From the NCBI GenBank assembly GCA_945875585.1, contig CAMCLK010000006.1, forward strand, positions 49,096 to 113,095: a DNA stretch of 64,000 nt. The letters run 5' to 3'. Each line of letters opens with the position of its first letter. The stretch's first letter is position 1. This DNA comes from Candidatus Kuenenia stuttgartensis (GTDB lineage: Bacteria > Planctomycetota > Planctomycetia > Gemmatales > Gemmataceae). Below, one piece after another: positions 12,001-18,257 of the stretch. The notes beneath the pieces are model-generated. The model ran no database searches and had not been told where the DNA came from. It worked only from the letters and a program-made list of their open reading frames with translations. Both the position numbers and the translations under genes were made by a program.

Positions 12001-12613
12001 TTTCGTTATTTCTCAAGATGTATCAAGTTCTCTTAATCGTGGTGTTCGTTTTATCACCTCTAAGATTGCAGTGGTTGATAAGCTGGTTGCAAGTGCTTCC
12101 GCTCCATTGCAACAAATCACGGGAACAGTTCTTCCTGGTAAGGTTCGCGTTTTGCTAAGCAATGTTCTTGTTACAACTGGAAATCAGTTCGTTCAGCAAA
12201 TTGATATCTCTGCCGCAGCTATGGCAAAAGTTGTCATGGATCAGGCTGCCAAACTACTAGTGAAGCCAGTTTCTGGCGCTGATAAGTTACCTTCCACACC
12301 ACCTGCTCCTGTGCCGGCTGCTCCCCGATCAGCAGTGCCACCAATGGGTGCCATGGATCGTGCTGTCGCTGAGTTTGCTGGTGATCATCCTGATCTATTG
12401 GCAACGACAGGTGCTGTTGTAGATGATTCTGTTTGGGGTGATACGGAGTGGATTTGTGGTCCGGAATCAAATGACAAGAATGGCGCTGGTGCGTTAACAG
12501 CCGCATTACTTGTTGCCGGGTTCCTTACCCCAGCATGGTTGCGTGATCATCTTGCTCGCAAAGCTAATGATAGGCGACCAATCACTCGATTGGATTCTGA
12601 AAAGAAAGACTAG
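2..12613 (+). CDS. Giant Ig-like/PPC repeat surface protein, 5' end outside window
   Basis: The frame is open from base 2, so the gene starts upstream; 4,203 residues are visible. Three parts are seen. First come about 17 Ig-like repeats of roughly 100 residues (about nt 1740-6960), each ending in an xAGNxS motif then a D-(T/S)-x-A-P linker and often an Asp-rich DTG segment. Next are about 11 PPC-like (bacterial pre-peptidase C-terminal) modules (about nt 7260-11150) marked by DxDxF/Y/W motifs. Last come an Ala/Leu-rich region after a glycine-rich linker (about nt 11680-11750), a hydrophobic segment near nt 12490-12540, and a basic tail. The end suggests membrane anchoring, with the repeats outside the cell. 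Such arrays are known from adhesins and other surface proteins; no enzymatic domain is visible. The gene looks AT-richer than the operons at 23-38 kb. Function unknown; adhesion or matrix role is inference. Confidence 0.9.
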   Translation: MTSGNKFGLLEESRLFVDVGSAGYDGYSLTNLANPPVISSVVAEETRLLVSGTYLGRPITATTIEIYRTMENGSAYPVATYSGTTDSLGVMVFDVAVSVSNQGIGFRAVASSPSQSSEMSGEMLDGQILDVRVFDGVGQNVMINQSYNRAVRFEVRDPSGVPVAFVPVRLNVPLPSDKVSARFEDGRRDIYVVADRVGVASSPNFEAGPIAGDYFMRALVGGSGPTTSGVLLEIRPPAPVVLNAAVPGATGSSAQSVRGTAHAGSLVRIYRADSGQVIASQQLEANQTDFSIVLPTASENDRKERWVVTSTYDGNLGPIVNQTNGNESNSGFVATNPIVELYLNSPAVPLSSIGQAGGIITVTRNGSIVSTTEFPFLESASYFANGTDGWSVSGSGIPVHIPADQVENGYLTVARQANDPPSYFVSPSTHAGSRGGYYGGVLSFSMRADGKNTNIEAIDVVMAGSGLSLVSIAGSTPGMSWTHYQLDLIANGTWHVGSASGPLATESEIRAVLESFESVAIRGSGDLGASALQLNEVSINGPSTYSNEISLDLIRNSKTNFVITTTDRHGNISGNTILPLITEDSITPRSPAITALVGDTNINGDQVLSSKRLVLIAKADPNVHPLQIGSMNSFIRIYRDGIQIGNTTAGTDGSWTFADPDTLSEGSYVYTATATDRAGNESVRSLSFKSVVDTISPNSPSNFVITPDTGPFIDSVTNIAAPRFSGFAESGSFVDVMLGTETLGRAIADNRGRWNIDLAALPDGDHLLLIRSTDLAGNESVIAQHHLVVDTVAPASANITKLYEDSGEDAADGITNAKRLTLEGTGAPGTFINITRNGAKFGKTQVGSDGTWKLDGTNFELLDGRSAFAAIATDLAGNSAQASADFLVIIDTRAPLAPRTGGISPDTGNPRDRITAVANPSAIGVAEANAKVLVYLDGVAIGSVIATPAGKWKYDLPVMSIGSHTVAAVAIDRAGNVSPTSQIMTLFIDSGLPGRPIFTGISNDTGIDSTDLVTRASSFSVIGTVAEPNLTIRVYRNGVLSGVTKSTENGSFTVAVSGLVEAEYQFTAESINTAGTSSSEGIPLFVAIDLTAPGTPENIIISDDLGFNSTDMLTSDGSISVGGVAEPGSLVEVLLAGQSRRAYADDETGSFSVSYEDITLSDGAYSVQVLAYDVAGNRSARAATATVRIDTSAPSLLLSRLETDTGLSAIDFITSDTTPTLIGSAEAGSTVVAKLFDSELARTTSDSRGAWVLPLGMLQSDFYNLVIVAIDAAGNESRVPVSLVVDAIAPDNAINLSISPDTGVIGDFVTSSNSVILSGLAEINSTISLKINGIINAKIPVELNGKWSGIIPLIKDGSYSVAISVIDTAGNSNQQDAFTITRDSQAPSRPVIREVADSAGTPILDAITSSKHVVLSGSAEPNSLLNIFSDTKIAGSVIVDSIGSWTFSLPALGGKPINQFAVVSIDAAGNNSPNTNFVVIFDATPPSAPKIVGILDGAVVDADALTSSRIPTVRGQSEPNSRVRVTVDGIDSQTVHANSEGIWSALIFGLNDGVHRVVASAIDQAGNQGIASAPYQFTLDTSAPSAPGIDNIQPDGGSSDSDGIIGFDSIVVSGHAEPLSTLSVKFGSLGSSQIIVPNNGQWSINFNQIPDGVYVLDANTIDVAGNLASAGVRTIVIDTSAPAALSGIRFNVDSGISNTDGITNQQPQILSGRGEPGSLVEISAPSLGAAISTMVLQDGSWSAKLALLAVTSPDQKFPQGSTLLVLKQTDQAGNASTAAEFVIVVDETAPDAPYIQLAIANSGLSVGSSGSLSSSRPTIQGLAEPESRIRLEIHSATTVVSTGTVITDSDGKWVYFPTKDLPDGSYSVFAYSTDAAGNESVRSVQFELQLDTRAPQAPSITAVGPDSGSSSTDNLTREASRIFGLAEAGSTVRFFEVMQDGTRSFLGEAIAGSDRNVSLELSGSGVILGHGRHQIVAVAIDAAGNTGVDSALRTIEIDSVAPETPEIVSISDDTGLAGDGVTSDTTQIISGIAEAGSIVSIRLGGPGSPVKTALAGLDGFWTVALTLPEGIQTLEIITTDRAGNSSSIPAIRVLVIDKTAPLPPSSVTLVSDTGRLSSDGVTSNNLPELAGKAEPGSVIRVRYGSAVNGANQTFGSVVAGINGSWSIAAPDIFDDGKYLFEIEASDLAGNLSAKTKLSVTIDTVAPAATIAFPMDGGYYNLKSWSGSIKGSAQSLGGSALARVIGTVTDNLGQYYNGTSFANAFVELTATGTSAWSLPIPAGALVTGHTYTASFVVEDLAGNRDSVSEVTFNFDTVSPVISLNASLPESNLVPQTLVIDFGEPVRSFPLERLSVSDGLTVRQIDQSAGKFTLSLSPSREGVFSVKLPAGAVLDISGNPAPGLSFVTSFDISTSTTDSQKLEFSGSGAGYSGQFGKVSDQDWFRVVAPFSGGLSLNLSGAKSLGTSLKLLDSNKNDIALADNSASASSSLKINVIAGEAFYIGAGARGLSTGAYSLSLALGDPFLDDFGNSVSDTGGLPASGTGIYSVRGEINKSGDVDYFKFVASATGMITFRASPTGSSALIPSLAGGSSENVFTSQTETESRILNQAVVRFPVISGSTYFVKVGSHLASGVESVGTYILESTFAQGGIEATDDQSGLARKVDLSGSVRSANYAMRLEATGDADGFEIILPEAGRRLLISVDSGFECRVVVGTGSFEKSFVTQNGRLLLDGIYTDTRSVPVRVFASGSSGEYRLSVAVDEFSGDFASAKSINPGPIGEVYSGGIQLPGDIDNLAVQILQTGKVIARLDPVGEVFDVSVDIVDASGAVIGTSLVNPDYSVTVSASVSFGDSIFVRIRGNNGSAGRYKLFVQQVPDDFEDTIANASVFAGSVSGNLDFQSDKDVFEFVVNTSGSYVFHTRPDIGSKAEPSLNVIRRGQIVSSVDASVPNSSGLVTVDLMAGEHVFVEVAGFGRLGRYLLDGYADGIQVGDDFPNTINMAQNYQTNVLVPGQDVSGSISPDYDSDFLRFNIAESGKFTIGAGASSGSKLDARLSLFQKDISSQTWQLLATDDDGGDSVNAQIFQALDAGDYLVRVGSSRGTMGSYSLSLNQFVTQSQTGPDDAPDNPAKATIKSFVTTPQGAISIVNGTIERGTDLDYYQFKSPNDGTLIINLARTGGSLDPIVGLYDSDSASDTTNDNSGPGTTDSRLVVDVVKDQIVVISAGSFGLTTGTYRLTVALEIPVADDFGQSPVSSGSIPLDGVALLDYVGDRDVFKFDPAIDGILTVHLDNVVGVSNPRIRILDNHSAVLAEDVAGGFGLNSLLSIRVNVGIPVYIEAASVLGEIGSYKVSARLVDDDYANDASGAFRAIVSANGFVLTGKINSVDPAFQESGTDADWFAFKADRSGLANVRVDSVDGLNPYLFVYNSSLDLIGSQDNRSDLDTGATVPLDLIEGHTYYVRVVGTAGSTGSYTLESRPVVDDHGNSLDSSTALVVDDHANGLIAGAIDTAFDQDYFRFTPSIDSRIAVTLVAGAGSNLDSNLSAFDSNGRLIVANDDATRLTKDSLVEFSVQAGQTYYLRAQGFGSSEGLYQVVVSPIAEIDDEFGDTADMAESWALASDGSGHREGALQSSRDIDLLKVVSPLSGVLELNATIQVGNATVRLFARNGNDVVQVASATGSGLLELNTSVVEAREYFIRIDSVEGDLALYSLDASVQLNSGSDLRPVSSDVIAKLSDEFNAAFVRRIATMTAGGDINKIQNEILSDLVRSYLLINGTPDTHVLVIYLDPVDFAVSDGAGREVGRTTNGGAVSENPSAAVSSRGALDLVVVPVSSAGSFNMNLMGVGGGRVLAGATMITPTGTVITPRVGFNGGSYSTLPAGDVPKEGLQLVLDFSQGGDSGGNGGGSSGGGGTGTGTGGTSITSVIASAVNSTLIQTLSSQVASVIDIKGLGELASAQATAFVSLLLTASTVDGSKDAKDLLGTDNGLLVFLSNPVVQANLRAVFVISQDVSSSLNRGVRFITSKIAVVDKLVASASAPLQQITGTVLPGKVRVLLSNVLVTTGNQFVQQIDISAAAMAKVVMDQAAKLLVKPVSGADKLPSTPPAPVPAAPRSAVPPMGAMDRAVAEFAGDHPDLLATTGAVVDDSVWGDTEWICGPESNDKNGAGALTAALLVAGFLTPAWLRDHLARKANDRRPITRLDSEKKD
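1740..6960 (+). repeat. Array of about 17 Ig-like repeats (protein-level)
   Basis: Degenerate tandem repeats of about 300 bp inside the giant gene. Each unit encodes a beta-rich module with a GxAExGSxV-like core, a DGxY/W turn, an AGN motif and a D-x-x-A-P linker. Copies have diverged at DNA level, so this is an old domain array and not a recent satellite-type expansion. Boundaries are approximate. Confidence 0.8.
7260..11150 (+). repeat. Array of about 11 PPC-like modules (protein-level)
   Basis: Tandem modules of about 110-120 residues. Each begins with an acidic DDF/DDY-type segment, has a D-x-D-x-F/Y/W-x-F motif in its second strand and ends with a GxYxL strand. This fits the pre-peptidase C-terminal family, a beta-sandwich found in exported proteins. 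Boundaries are approximate. Confidence 0.7.
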
Positions 12614-12978
12614 TGGTTTGGCGTATTCTGATCTGTTGGGAACGACCATGGTTGCATAATTACAACCACTGCTGAGAGAATCAGAACAAATGCGATTGCA
12701 TGGCGCCAATGAAGTGGTTCGTCCAACCACCAGATGCTGAACCCGGCAAACACCACGAGGGTGATTATTTCCTGAATAATCTTGAGCGTGGGTGTGCTGA
12801 TTCCCTGACTATATCCAATTCTGTTGGCTGGCACCATGAGGCAATATTCAAAAAACGCGATGCCCCACGAAACCAAGATCGCTGTCAGCAATGGCATTTC
12901 CCGCTGACGCAGGTGTCCATACCAGGCCCATGTCATGAAGATATTCGATATGATCAGAAGGCAAACGGGCGTCATCAT
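12610..12978 (-). CDS. DUF486 (DMT-like) small membrane protein
   Basis: A 122-residue integral membrane protein with four predicted hydrophobic helices. The pattern, including a WAWYGH segment after the first helix and the ending VVVIMQPW, matches the DUF486/COG3169 family. Its members resemble half-size drug/metabolite transporters; their substrate is unknown. Two adjacent ATG codons (12978 and 12975) could start it, and no clear Shine-Dalgarno is seen. It begins 5 bases after the GT87-like gene on the same strand and is probably the last gene of that operon. Its stop shares the tetranucleotide CTAG with the stop of the convergent giant gene. Confidence 0.75.
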   Translation of the reverse strand: MMTPVCLLIISNIFMTWAWYGHLRQREMPLLTAILVSWGIAFFEYCLMVPANRIGYSQGISTPTLKIIQEIITLVVFAGFSIWWLDEPLHWRHAIAFVLILSAVVVIMQPWSFPTDQNTPNH

Positions 12979-12983
12979 TCAAG

Positions 12984-14171
12984 TTATGCCCGGGTTTGGT
13001 GATTGATTTTGTGTATGGCTTTTAAATACCAAGGAATCAGTAATGCAACGGATAATGGCAGTAATGCTGGTGTCCACGCTAGCTGTGCTGTTGTTGGTGT
13101 TCCGGAAAACCCAAATGACATTAAAATCACAATTGTTGCCAATAATGGCAATTGTGGGTAGCCCATTTTTCGATTGATCAAGGCCCATCCGATCCATGGT
13201 CCTATGAGCAGATATGTGGGTGGCTCGATGGCTGGACCTACCAGTAGAAACCAAGCAGTTCCAAGAAATGCCGCGAGTGTTATCACAGATTGTCTTTTCA
13301 GCTTTTGCCCAAACAGCAAAGTTGTGGCCAGGGCTGTTAGGGCAAGGACGCCACTCAAGCCTAGCCATCCTGCTGGGTAAGGTGTTTCAAGGTTTGGGAT
13401 TTTTCCAGATAACGATGCAACGATTGCTAGTGCCGCGCTCCAAGCATCACGGAATGCTGCTCTGCGTTCTCCAGCACTGGCCAGTCCATGTTCAACCCAT
13501 TCTTTCCATAAAGCATTATTGGCTGCTGACCATGGGCCTGAAAGTATTAATCCGATTCCGATGGCAGCAGCAACCAATGCTGCAATTTGCCTAGGTCGTT
13601 GAACTAACGCCAGCATGGGTATTGATATGATGGTGGGTTTCAGGAACAGCGACATAGCTGTTAGTATCGCACCCAGCCAAACGCGCGTTGGCCCGATGGC
13701 CAACCCACCTATCAAAAGAGCTCCAACATGCGTATTGGCTTGCGCATTCCACAAGCTGCGACCTGCCAGCAATAATACCATGAACCGATATAAACCCAGT
13801 TGTTTGTTGTTCCAGTGCAATCCGCCTGGCAGGATTTTAATTCGTAATTGTTCAGCAGAAAGATACAGCCCAAGGCTACCAACAATTGTCCATAAGATAA
13901 CCCCTACAGATATGTGCCATGGGTAAAAAAGCGAGAATATTGGCAGGCTAGGAGGCGGATACCTGTAAAGATCGATCCCTTCACGTTCAACATATACGTG
14001 ATTTCCCGCCAACCAATCTGAGACACCAGCCACATACACCGGGAAAACCGAATGTTTGTAGGGTGCTGCCGCAAGCTTGGTTGCCGCTATGATGGTAATC
14101 AACAGCCAAAGTATTATTGATAGACCAGCCCAGTTTGGATTGGCAGGTTTCGAATGGTCAGACATTTTCAC
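12984..14171 (-). CDS. GT87/DUF2029-type membrane glycosyltransferase
   Basis: A 395-residue polytopic membrane protein with about ten hydrophobic segments. The N-terminal loop after the first helix contains an acidic, aromatic stretch ending in LYRYPPP, typical of DUF2029/GT87 enzymes. Those use polyprenyl-phosphate-linked sugars to mannosylate lipids or glycans at the membrane. Substrate cannot be told here. The start is either GTG at 14171, which overlaps the TGA of the upstream cytochrome-like gene as GTGA, or ATG at 14165 two codons later. Translational coupling with the upstream gene is likely. An unassigned GT-C-fold protein is the main alternative. Confidence 0.7.
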   Translation of the reverse strand: MKMSDHSKPANPNWAGLSIILWLLITIIAATKLAAAPYKHSVFPVYVAGVSDWLAGNHVYVEREGIDLYRYPPPSLPIFSLFYPWHISVGVILWTIVGSLGLYLSAEQLRIKILPGGLHWNNKQLGLYRFMVLLLAGRSLWNAQANTHVGALLIGGLAIGPTRVWLGAILTAMSLFLKPTIISIPMLALVQRPRQIAALVAAAIGIGLILSGPWSAANNALWKEWVEHGLASAGERRAAFRDAWSAALAIVASLSGKIPNLETPYPAGWLGLSGVLALTALATTLLFGQKLKRQSVITLAAFLGTAWFLLVGPAIEPPTYLLIGPWIGWALINRKMGYPQLPLLATIVILMSFGFSGTPTTAQLAWTPALLPLSVALLIPWYLKAIHKINHQTRA

Positions 14172-15340
14172 GGAGCCTTGGTTGGCAATTGGTTGAATGG
14201 CTCCGGATCGTACGGGTCCGCTGGTTTTGGCATTGGCGTTGGAACAGGCTTGGTTGATGAATCGGGCATTGGCATAGGAGTCGCTGGTGCAGCAGCAGGC
14301 ACGACTGGATTTTGTTTCGCTTCCGCGAATTTGCTTTCCCCCGGACGCGACTCCACTGCTTTGACATCTGCTTGCTGAATTTCAGGTGCCAATGGACGAA
14401 CGATTGGTTTTTTGGTTTCCGCTGCAAATCCAACTGGCAGCAAACCGGGTTCAGTTGGCCTTGTTACAGCGTATTCTTCAGCCACCAGCCGAACCCAATC
14501 TTCCAGTTGCTTGTAAGGTTCCGACTGACGGCCTTTTAGGGCGGGCTGTGATTGTCCACCATGAATGGAAACGCTTTTGACTAGAAGCGGGCTGGACAGT
14601 GGCGATGTAGGGCTGACATATGCCACAACAGCAGCAATGTTCGCTTGCAGAGCCTTTCGGTTTCCCATTCCAGCGCCATAGGAGCGCGTCAGACGGAAAT
14701 TTCCACCACGATCGGCAGCATGACACGAAGCACATGCATTCATTAGAATGGGCTGAATGCGGTGATTGTAGAAGCTTAGTGTGTCTGTTGTAAGCTGGAC
14801 TGGACTGGCTCCTGGTTCGTCACCCGATGGTGCTGTTTTGGCAACCGGCGTTGTATTATCGCGTGTTTCTAAGTGTTTAACGAGACGTTGGGTAGTTCCG
14901 TGGTCTGGCCGTAATTGCAGTGCCGCTTTAGCTTCATGAATGCCTTCGTCGCGAAGATTTCGTGCTAGGCACCAATGTGCCAACCGCAATCTTTCATCGG
15001 GGTCCTGCATGTTGGCGCGCTTGCGAAGTGTAGCGAGAGCTTCCGGCAAGTCTGCACAAAGCACAGCCGAAGATTGTGCCGGAACCCACGTTATAGCTTG
15101 CCCACGGCGAAGCCTGTAGCGGTCGCCAACCTTGTCGATCTCACCCTCCAGGGTGCGATCGTTATCAAGAATTAGCACTTGCCCCTTGAGAGGGGGCGGG
15201 AGGTTTGGTTCATTCGCCGGCAGGGCGAATAGCGACATCAAGATAATGGCGTTCATGCGCGCCGGATAATCTTTGGGTCTTCCTTGAATCAAGCGCAAGA
15301 TGCGGGAAGACGATAGCGGGTCGATCTGGTAGAATCGCAT
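14168..15340 (-). CDS. Secreted c-type cytochrome-like protein with CxxCH motif
   Basis: A 390-residue protein. After a short hydrophobic segment (about residues 30-44, ending LPA, a plausible signal peptide) comes a small beta-rich region and a TPR-like helical region. Around residue 202 a CASCH motif sits inside a planctomycete-type cytochrome c domain; the sequence then becomes Pro/Glu-rich to the end. Covalent heme and a periplasmic electron-transfer role follow from the motif, but no partner oxidoreductase is adjacent. An alternative ATG at 15256 would put the hydrophobic segment at the very N-terminus; the longer start is kept because it supplies a basic n-region. It is first in an operon with the GT87-like gene. 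Confidence 0.6.
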   Translation of the reverse strand: MRFYQIDPLSSSRILRLIQGRPKDYPARMNAIILMSLFALPANEPNLPPPLKGQVLILDNDRTLEGEIDKVGDRYRLRRGQAITWVPAQSSAVLCADLPEALATLRKRANMQDPDERLRLAHWCLARNLRDEGIHEAKAALQLRPDHGTTQRLVKHLETRDNTTPVAKTAPSGDEPGASPVQLTTDTLSFYNHRIQPILMNACASCHAADRGGNFRLTRSYGAGMGNRKALQANIAAVVAYVSPTSPLSSPLLVKSVSIHGGQSQPALKGRQSEPYKQLEDWVRLVAEEYAVTRPTEPGLLPVGFAAETKKPIVRPLAPEIQQADVKAVESRPGESKFAEAKQNPVVPAAAPATPMPMPDSSTKPVPTPMPKPADPYDPEPFNQLPTKAP

Positions 15341-15381
15341 TTTCCGGAACCCAGCACCCAGATCCAGGAACGCTGACGGAC

Positions 15382-16533
15382 ATGAAACCTCGCCTGTTGA
15401 CCCCCGGTCCTACTCCCACGCCCGAAGAAACCCTGCTGGAGCTAGCCCGACCGGTTACATTCCACCGCAGTTCTCAGTTTCGGGCCATCATCAAGGAAGT
15501 AACTGCAGACTTGCAGTACATCTTCTGCACAACCCAGCCTGTTCTCACGATCACAGCTTCTGGCACGGGTGCCATGGAAGCTGCCATTGCCAATACTGTT
15601 CCGGTGGGTGGAAAGGCTATTTGCCTTATCAGCGGTAGGTGGGGTGAGCGCTGGCGCAACATCTGCAAGGCATTTGGCGTAACTGTCGTTGAGGTTAAGG
15701 TTCCTTACGGAGAATCTGTTCCTCCCGAAGCATTGGCGGCGGCACTCAAAGAACATCCTGATGCTGCCATAGTCACGGCAACACACAGCGAGACCGCGAC
15801 GGGTGCGAGGAACGATATTAAAGGTTTCGCTGCCATCACGCAGGCATCCAGTGCATTGCTGATTGTCGATGGAATCAGCGGCCTCGGCGTTATGGAATGC
15901 CGTATGGACGACTGGGGCGTCGATGTTGTTGTGACTGGGTCACAAAAAGCATTGATGCTGCCTCCCGGTCTTGCGTTTATATCGCTGTCTCCACGCGCAT
16001 GGACGCGGGTTGATTCCCTGTACCAAGGCCCGTCCACTCCACGGACTTTTTACTTCGATCTCCGCAAGTACCGGGATAACCTTGCAGGAAACGATACTCC
16101 GTTTACCCCGGCCAATACACTCGTGCGCGCCCTTCGGCTGAGCCTGAAGAGGCTGCGTGATGAGGGAATTGAGAATTGCTGGAAACGACATGCTCGCATG
16201 GCGCGTGCAGCCCGCGCTGCAGCGGGTCCATTGGGCCTTGAGCTTCTGGCCAAGGACCCTGCCGATGGTTTGACGGTCTACAAGTTGCCTGAGACGGTTG
16301 ATGGCGTAGCCATTCTCGGCGTTCTGGAAAAAGAATACGGTATTCGAGTCGCTGGCGGTCAGGACACGCTGAAGGGCAAAATCATTCGTCTCGCCCATAT
16401 GGGATATATTGACTATTTTGAAGTGCTTGCTGCGGTTTCGGCACTGGAAATGGTGCTTCCCAAATTTGGACATGCTGTTCAGCCGGGCACGGCTGTTTCG
16501 GCAAGTCAACGCGCTTTTTCCGAGGGGGCTTGA
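15382..16533 (+). CDS. Class V aminotransferase, AGAT/SerC-like
   Basis: A 383-residue PLP enzyme of aminotransferase class V. The start matches the alanine-glyoxylate aminotransferase pattern (LLTPGPTPTP). A GTGAME motif near residue 70, a VDGIS motif with the cofactor Asp, and GSQKAL with the Schiff-base Lys near residue 191 are all present. It lies 6 bases before serA, so both are surely co-transcribed. In organisms lacking a classical SerC, class V enzymes of this subgroup can make phosphoserine from 3-phosphohydroxypyruvate. From context that is the likely role, with glyoxylate transamination the alternative. No serC-like gene occurs elsewhere in the window. Confidence 0.85.
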   Translation: MKPRLLTPGPTPTPEETLLELARPVTFHRSSQFRAIIKEVTADLQYIFCTTQPVLTITASGTGAMEAAIANTVPVGGKAICLISGRWGERWRNICKAFGVTVVEVKVPYGESVPPEALAAALKEHPDAAIVTATHSETATGARNDIKGFAAITQASSALLIVDGISGLGVMECRMDDWGVDVVVTGSQKALMLPPGLAFISLSPRAWTRVDSLYQGPSTPRTFYFDLRKYRDNLAGNDTPFTPANTLVRALRLSLKRLRDEGIENCWKRHARMARAARAAAGPLGLELLAKDPADGLTVYKLPETVDGVAILGVLEKEYGIRVAGGQDTLKGKIIRLAHMGYIDYFEVLAAVSALEMVLPKFGHAVQPGTAVSASQRAFSEGA

Positions 16534-16539
16534 TTCGCC

Positions 16540-18159
16540 ATGCCACGTGTTTACATATCAGACAAGCTTGAAAAGTCGGGCATGGATATCCTGCTTGAGG
16601 CAGGTATCGAGGTGGATAACCGCCCCGGCCTGAAGGGTGATGAGCTGAAAGAAGCGATTCGCCTAGCAGATGGCATGGTTCTTCGCAGCGGTACCCGTCT
16701 GACGGCGGAATTGCTTGAAGATCCAGGCATTTTGCGTGTGGTAGTTCGTGGTGGAGTGGGCGTCGATAATATCGACGTGGCCGCGGCGACCCGCAAGGGC
16801 ATCGTGGTGATGAACACACCGGATGCCAATACCCTGTCCACTGCTGAACACACGGTCAGCCTGATGATGTCGATGGCGCGCCATGTTCCCGCGGCAGATG
16901 CCAGTATACGCTCCGGCAAGTGGGAAAAAGGCAAGTTTTTGGGTTGCCAGCTCACTGGCAAAACACTTGGAGTGATTGGGCTTGGCCGCATTGGCCGTGA
17001 AGTCACGCGTAGAGCCTCGTTGGGCCTAGGCATGAGGGTGATTGGATTCGATCCGGTGATGGCTCCAGCCGCGATCAGCCAGCTTGGTATCGAAACAGCT
17101 CCATCTGTTGATTCCCTGCTGCCTCATTGTGATTTCATAACGGTTCACACGCCACTTACCGATGAAACGCGCGACATGATCGGTGCGAAGCAGTTGGCTC
17201 TGCTTCCCAAGGGCGCGCGGGTGATCAACTGTGCGCGTGGTGGAATCATCAATGAACCAGCATTGGCCGATGCTTTGAAATCTGGCCATGTTGCCGGGGC
17301 GGCTTTCGATGTGTTTGTTGAAGAACCCATTGCGAAAGACCATCCATTTTTGGCTCTTTCCACCACGGTTCTTACCCCGCACCTAGGTGCTTCAACCGTT
17401 GAAGCTCAGGATCTTGTTGCCCGAGAATCGGCGCAACTGCTGGTTGATTTCCTGTGCAAGGGACAGGTTCGCTTTGCTGTGAACATGGCGGCACTGGACC
17501 GGACCGAACTTGAGGAAGTTCGGCCATATGTGGATCTTGCGCGCCGATTGGGCCTGTTGTTTGCCCAAATGGTTCGGGGAACTATCCAGCGAGCAGAACT
17601 TCGTTATCGAGGCGACTTGGCTACCAAGCCTACCCGTCTGATCACGGGCGCCTTCGCCGCTGGTCTTCTTGAGACGTGGTTGGATCAGGTCAACTTGGTT
17701 AATGCCCGTGTGCTCGCGGCCGAACGGGGCATTGAATTGATCGAGCAAAGCAGTTCTGAAAAAGGCGACTTCAGCTCCCTTTTGGAAGTCATAGTCCATA
17801 CGGACCGTAAAGAATACCGGGCTGCTGGTACGCTATTTGGTAATCGCCAACTCAGGTTGACCCACCTTGGGCCTCACCGCCTCGACGCACATCTCGATGG
17901 CATGTTGTTATTGTTCAGCCACCGCGATGTTCCTGGATTGATTGGCTTTATCGGCAATCTATTTGGTCAGCATAATGTCAATATTGCCCAGATGACAGTA
18001 GGCCGGCAAATAGCAGGCGGCGAGGCAATTGCCGTGCTCAATCTGGACTCTGTACCGCCGCAGCAGGCTCTCGATGAAGTGGCCGCGCACCCTCAGATTG
18101 GGAGCGTCAGCTTTGTTCGTCTGCCAGAGGAAGGCGCGCTTCCCGTCTGGTTCGCCTGA
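16540..18159 (+). CDS. serA: D-3-phosphoglycerate dehydrogenase
   Basis: 539 residues, the long SerA type. It oxidises 3-phosphoglycerate to 3-phosphohydroxypyruvate with NAD in the first step of serine synthesis. Visible are the Rossmann motif GLGRIG near residues 147-152, the catalytic-loop ARGGIINE near 231, and PHLGAST with the catalytic His near 280. The intervening domain follows and a C-terminal ACT domain starts near 455 (the NIAQM segment is part of it). The ACT domain suggests feedback control by serine. It follows the aminotransferase by 6 bases and is closed by a strong hairpin at 18191-18223. Confidence 0.95.
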   Translation: MPRVYISDKLEKSGMDILLEAGIEVDNRPGLKGDELKEAIRLADGMVLRSGTRLTAELLEDPGILRVVVRGGVGVDNIDVAAATRKGIVVMNTPDANTLSTAEHTVSLMMSMARHVPAADASIRSGKWEKGKFLGCQLTGKTLGVIGLGRIGREVTRRASLGLGMRVIGFDPVMAPAAISQLGIETAPSVDSLLPHCDFITVHTPLTDETRDMIGAKQLALLPKGARVINCARGGIINEPALADALKSGHVAGAAFDVFVEEPIAKDHPFLALSTTVLTPHLGASTVEAQDLVARESAQLLVDFLCKGQVRFAVNMAALDRTELEEVRPYVDLARRLGLLFAQMVRGTIQRAELRYRGDLATKPTRLITGAFAAGLLETWLDQVNLVNARVLAAERGIELIEQSSSEKGDFSSLLEVIVHTDRKEYRAAGTLFGNRQLRLTHLGPHRLDAHLDGMLLLFSHRDVPGLIGFIGNLFGQHNVNIAQMTVGRQIAGGEAIAVLNLDSVPPQQALDEVAAHPQIGSVSFVRLPEEGALPVWFA

Positions 18160-18190
18160 TTACAACGGCAGATTCGCCATAACGATACAC

Positions 18191-18223
18191 AAAAAGCCTC
18201 TGACTTAAACCAGAGGCTTTTTT
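18191..18223. terminator. Bidirectional intrinsic terminator
   Basis: Perfect 12-bp stem, 18191-18202 against 18211-18222, with an 8-base loop and A/T runs on both flanks. It lies between the convergent serA (+) and sigma factor (-) genes, so it can end both transcripts. Confidence 0.85.
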
Positions 18224-18257
18224 ATGTATAGATTATGCGGATGCGCGGAAAATGCTT

